NCBI RefSeq assembly: GCF_051014445.1
Contig: NC_135141.1
Coordinates: 16,306,001 to 16,370,000, forward strand
DNA from: Colletes latitarsis
Taxonomy: Eukaryota > Arthropoda > Insecta > Hymenoptera > Colletidae
Reading direction: 5' to 3'
DNA length: 64,000 nucleotides
A program made the translations under genes and the position numbers. The notes beneath the pieces are model-generated. The model made no database searches. It had not been told where the DNA came from and saw only the letters and a list, made by a program, of their open reading frames with translations. Below, piece after piece: positions 63,601 through 64,000 of the stretch; within the stretch, counting starts at the first letter, position 1; each line of letters starts with the position of its first letter.

Positions 63601-63603
63601 CGC

Positions 63604-64000
63604 CATACAGGGTGGCCCACGCAATTGTTTCAAGTCATAACTTCGTTATAATACATTTTCTTGTATTTAGTGAAATACAGTTACACTTTTTCAAATTCTT
63701 AGTTTTCGTACTCGAGTTACGATATTGAATGATGAAATGCTTACTCGTACAAATGAGTTTCTGTTATGATAACAATGTCGAAAAGGTGTTTACCTTTACA
63801 ACATAGTCATAAAGTGTTTGAGTATCTTCTTCAATAAAGACATTTTTTGAAAGTATCTTGAGATCTAATAATTTTTTTGCCATGGTACCCTAATTATTTT
63901 TTACGTAGAATGAACAGAAGAATCGATCTGTGTACAAAAGATATGCATTTCTATTTAAAGAAATGATGCAATTGTTAATTGCATATGCACAGCTGCATCT
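63604..64000. other. Lone repeat end and AT-rich intron
   Basis: 'tacagggtggcccacgcaat' resembles the terminus of another repeat family, abutting the virus-like fragment. No partner end is seen before the window stops. The rest is presumed MCCC2 intron. Confidence 0.4.

Overview
This is a nuclear segment from an insect, most likely a hymenopteran (bee, ant or wasp). The DNA is AT-rich with abrupt GC- and CpG-rich islands. Genes have short, phase-consistent introns, and the readable genes are insect or general-eukaryote orthologues: a CYP307 Halloween P450, a Tret1-type sugar transporter, RPB6, BIN3, ASCC2 and MCCC2. The order is inferred from composition and protein similarity recalled by eye, not from a search.

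Layout. 1-17,000 holds no gene I can support: long inverted repeats (about 1-1440 and 1690-3070), three satellite arrays (3770-5205, 6985-9275, 10195-11500), a truncated CAGGGTG-family element, a broken mariner with a nested TA-flanked MITE, two GC-rich islands, and two 515-bp TTAA-flanked MITEs in mirror orientation. 18,359-22,010 is a complete three-exon CYP307 (ecdysteroid synthesis) with a TATA box. 24,640-25,330 is a dead non-LTR reverse transcriptase. 26,486-39,046 (minus) is a complete five-exon Tret1-like MFS transporter (506 residues), whose introns carry two satellites and two CAGGGTG elements. 40,500-47,413 is intergenic with a degenerate minisatellite, another CAGGGTG element and a TTAA-terminated tandem element. 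47,422-52,578 is a 5.16-kb hAT-type foldback element with an exact 8-bp target duplication, made of satellite-like arms and ending 92 bp before the RPB6 start codon.

52,671-60,133 is a dense housekeeping cluster: RPB6 (+), BIN3 (+), ASCC2 (-, convergent with BIN3, 14 coding exons) and the first coding exon of MCCC2 (+, divergent from ASCC2), which continues beyond the window. Inside MCCC2 intron 1 sit a 2.6-kb CAGGGTG element, itself invaded by a TTAA MITE, and directly after it a broken endogenous virus-like fragment: a phospholipase A2-like domain, a hydrophobic pX-like protein and the start of an adenain-like protease, as in Polinton/adintovirus-type elements.

The genes do not form one pathway: CYP307 makes ecdysteroid precursors, Tret1 moves trehalose or other sugars, RPB6 serves all three nuclear RNA polymerases, BIN3 is a BAR protein, ASCC2 acts in alkylation-repair signalling and ribosome rescue, and MCCC2 in leucine breakdown. 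The unusual content is the mobile DNA: a five-copy element family with TATA at nearly every flank and a recurrent small open frame, a satellite apparently born from the end of that family, and a satellite-built hAT element pressed against an essential promoter.
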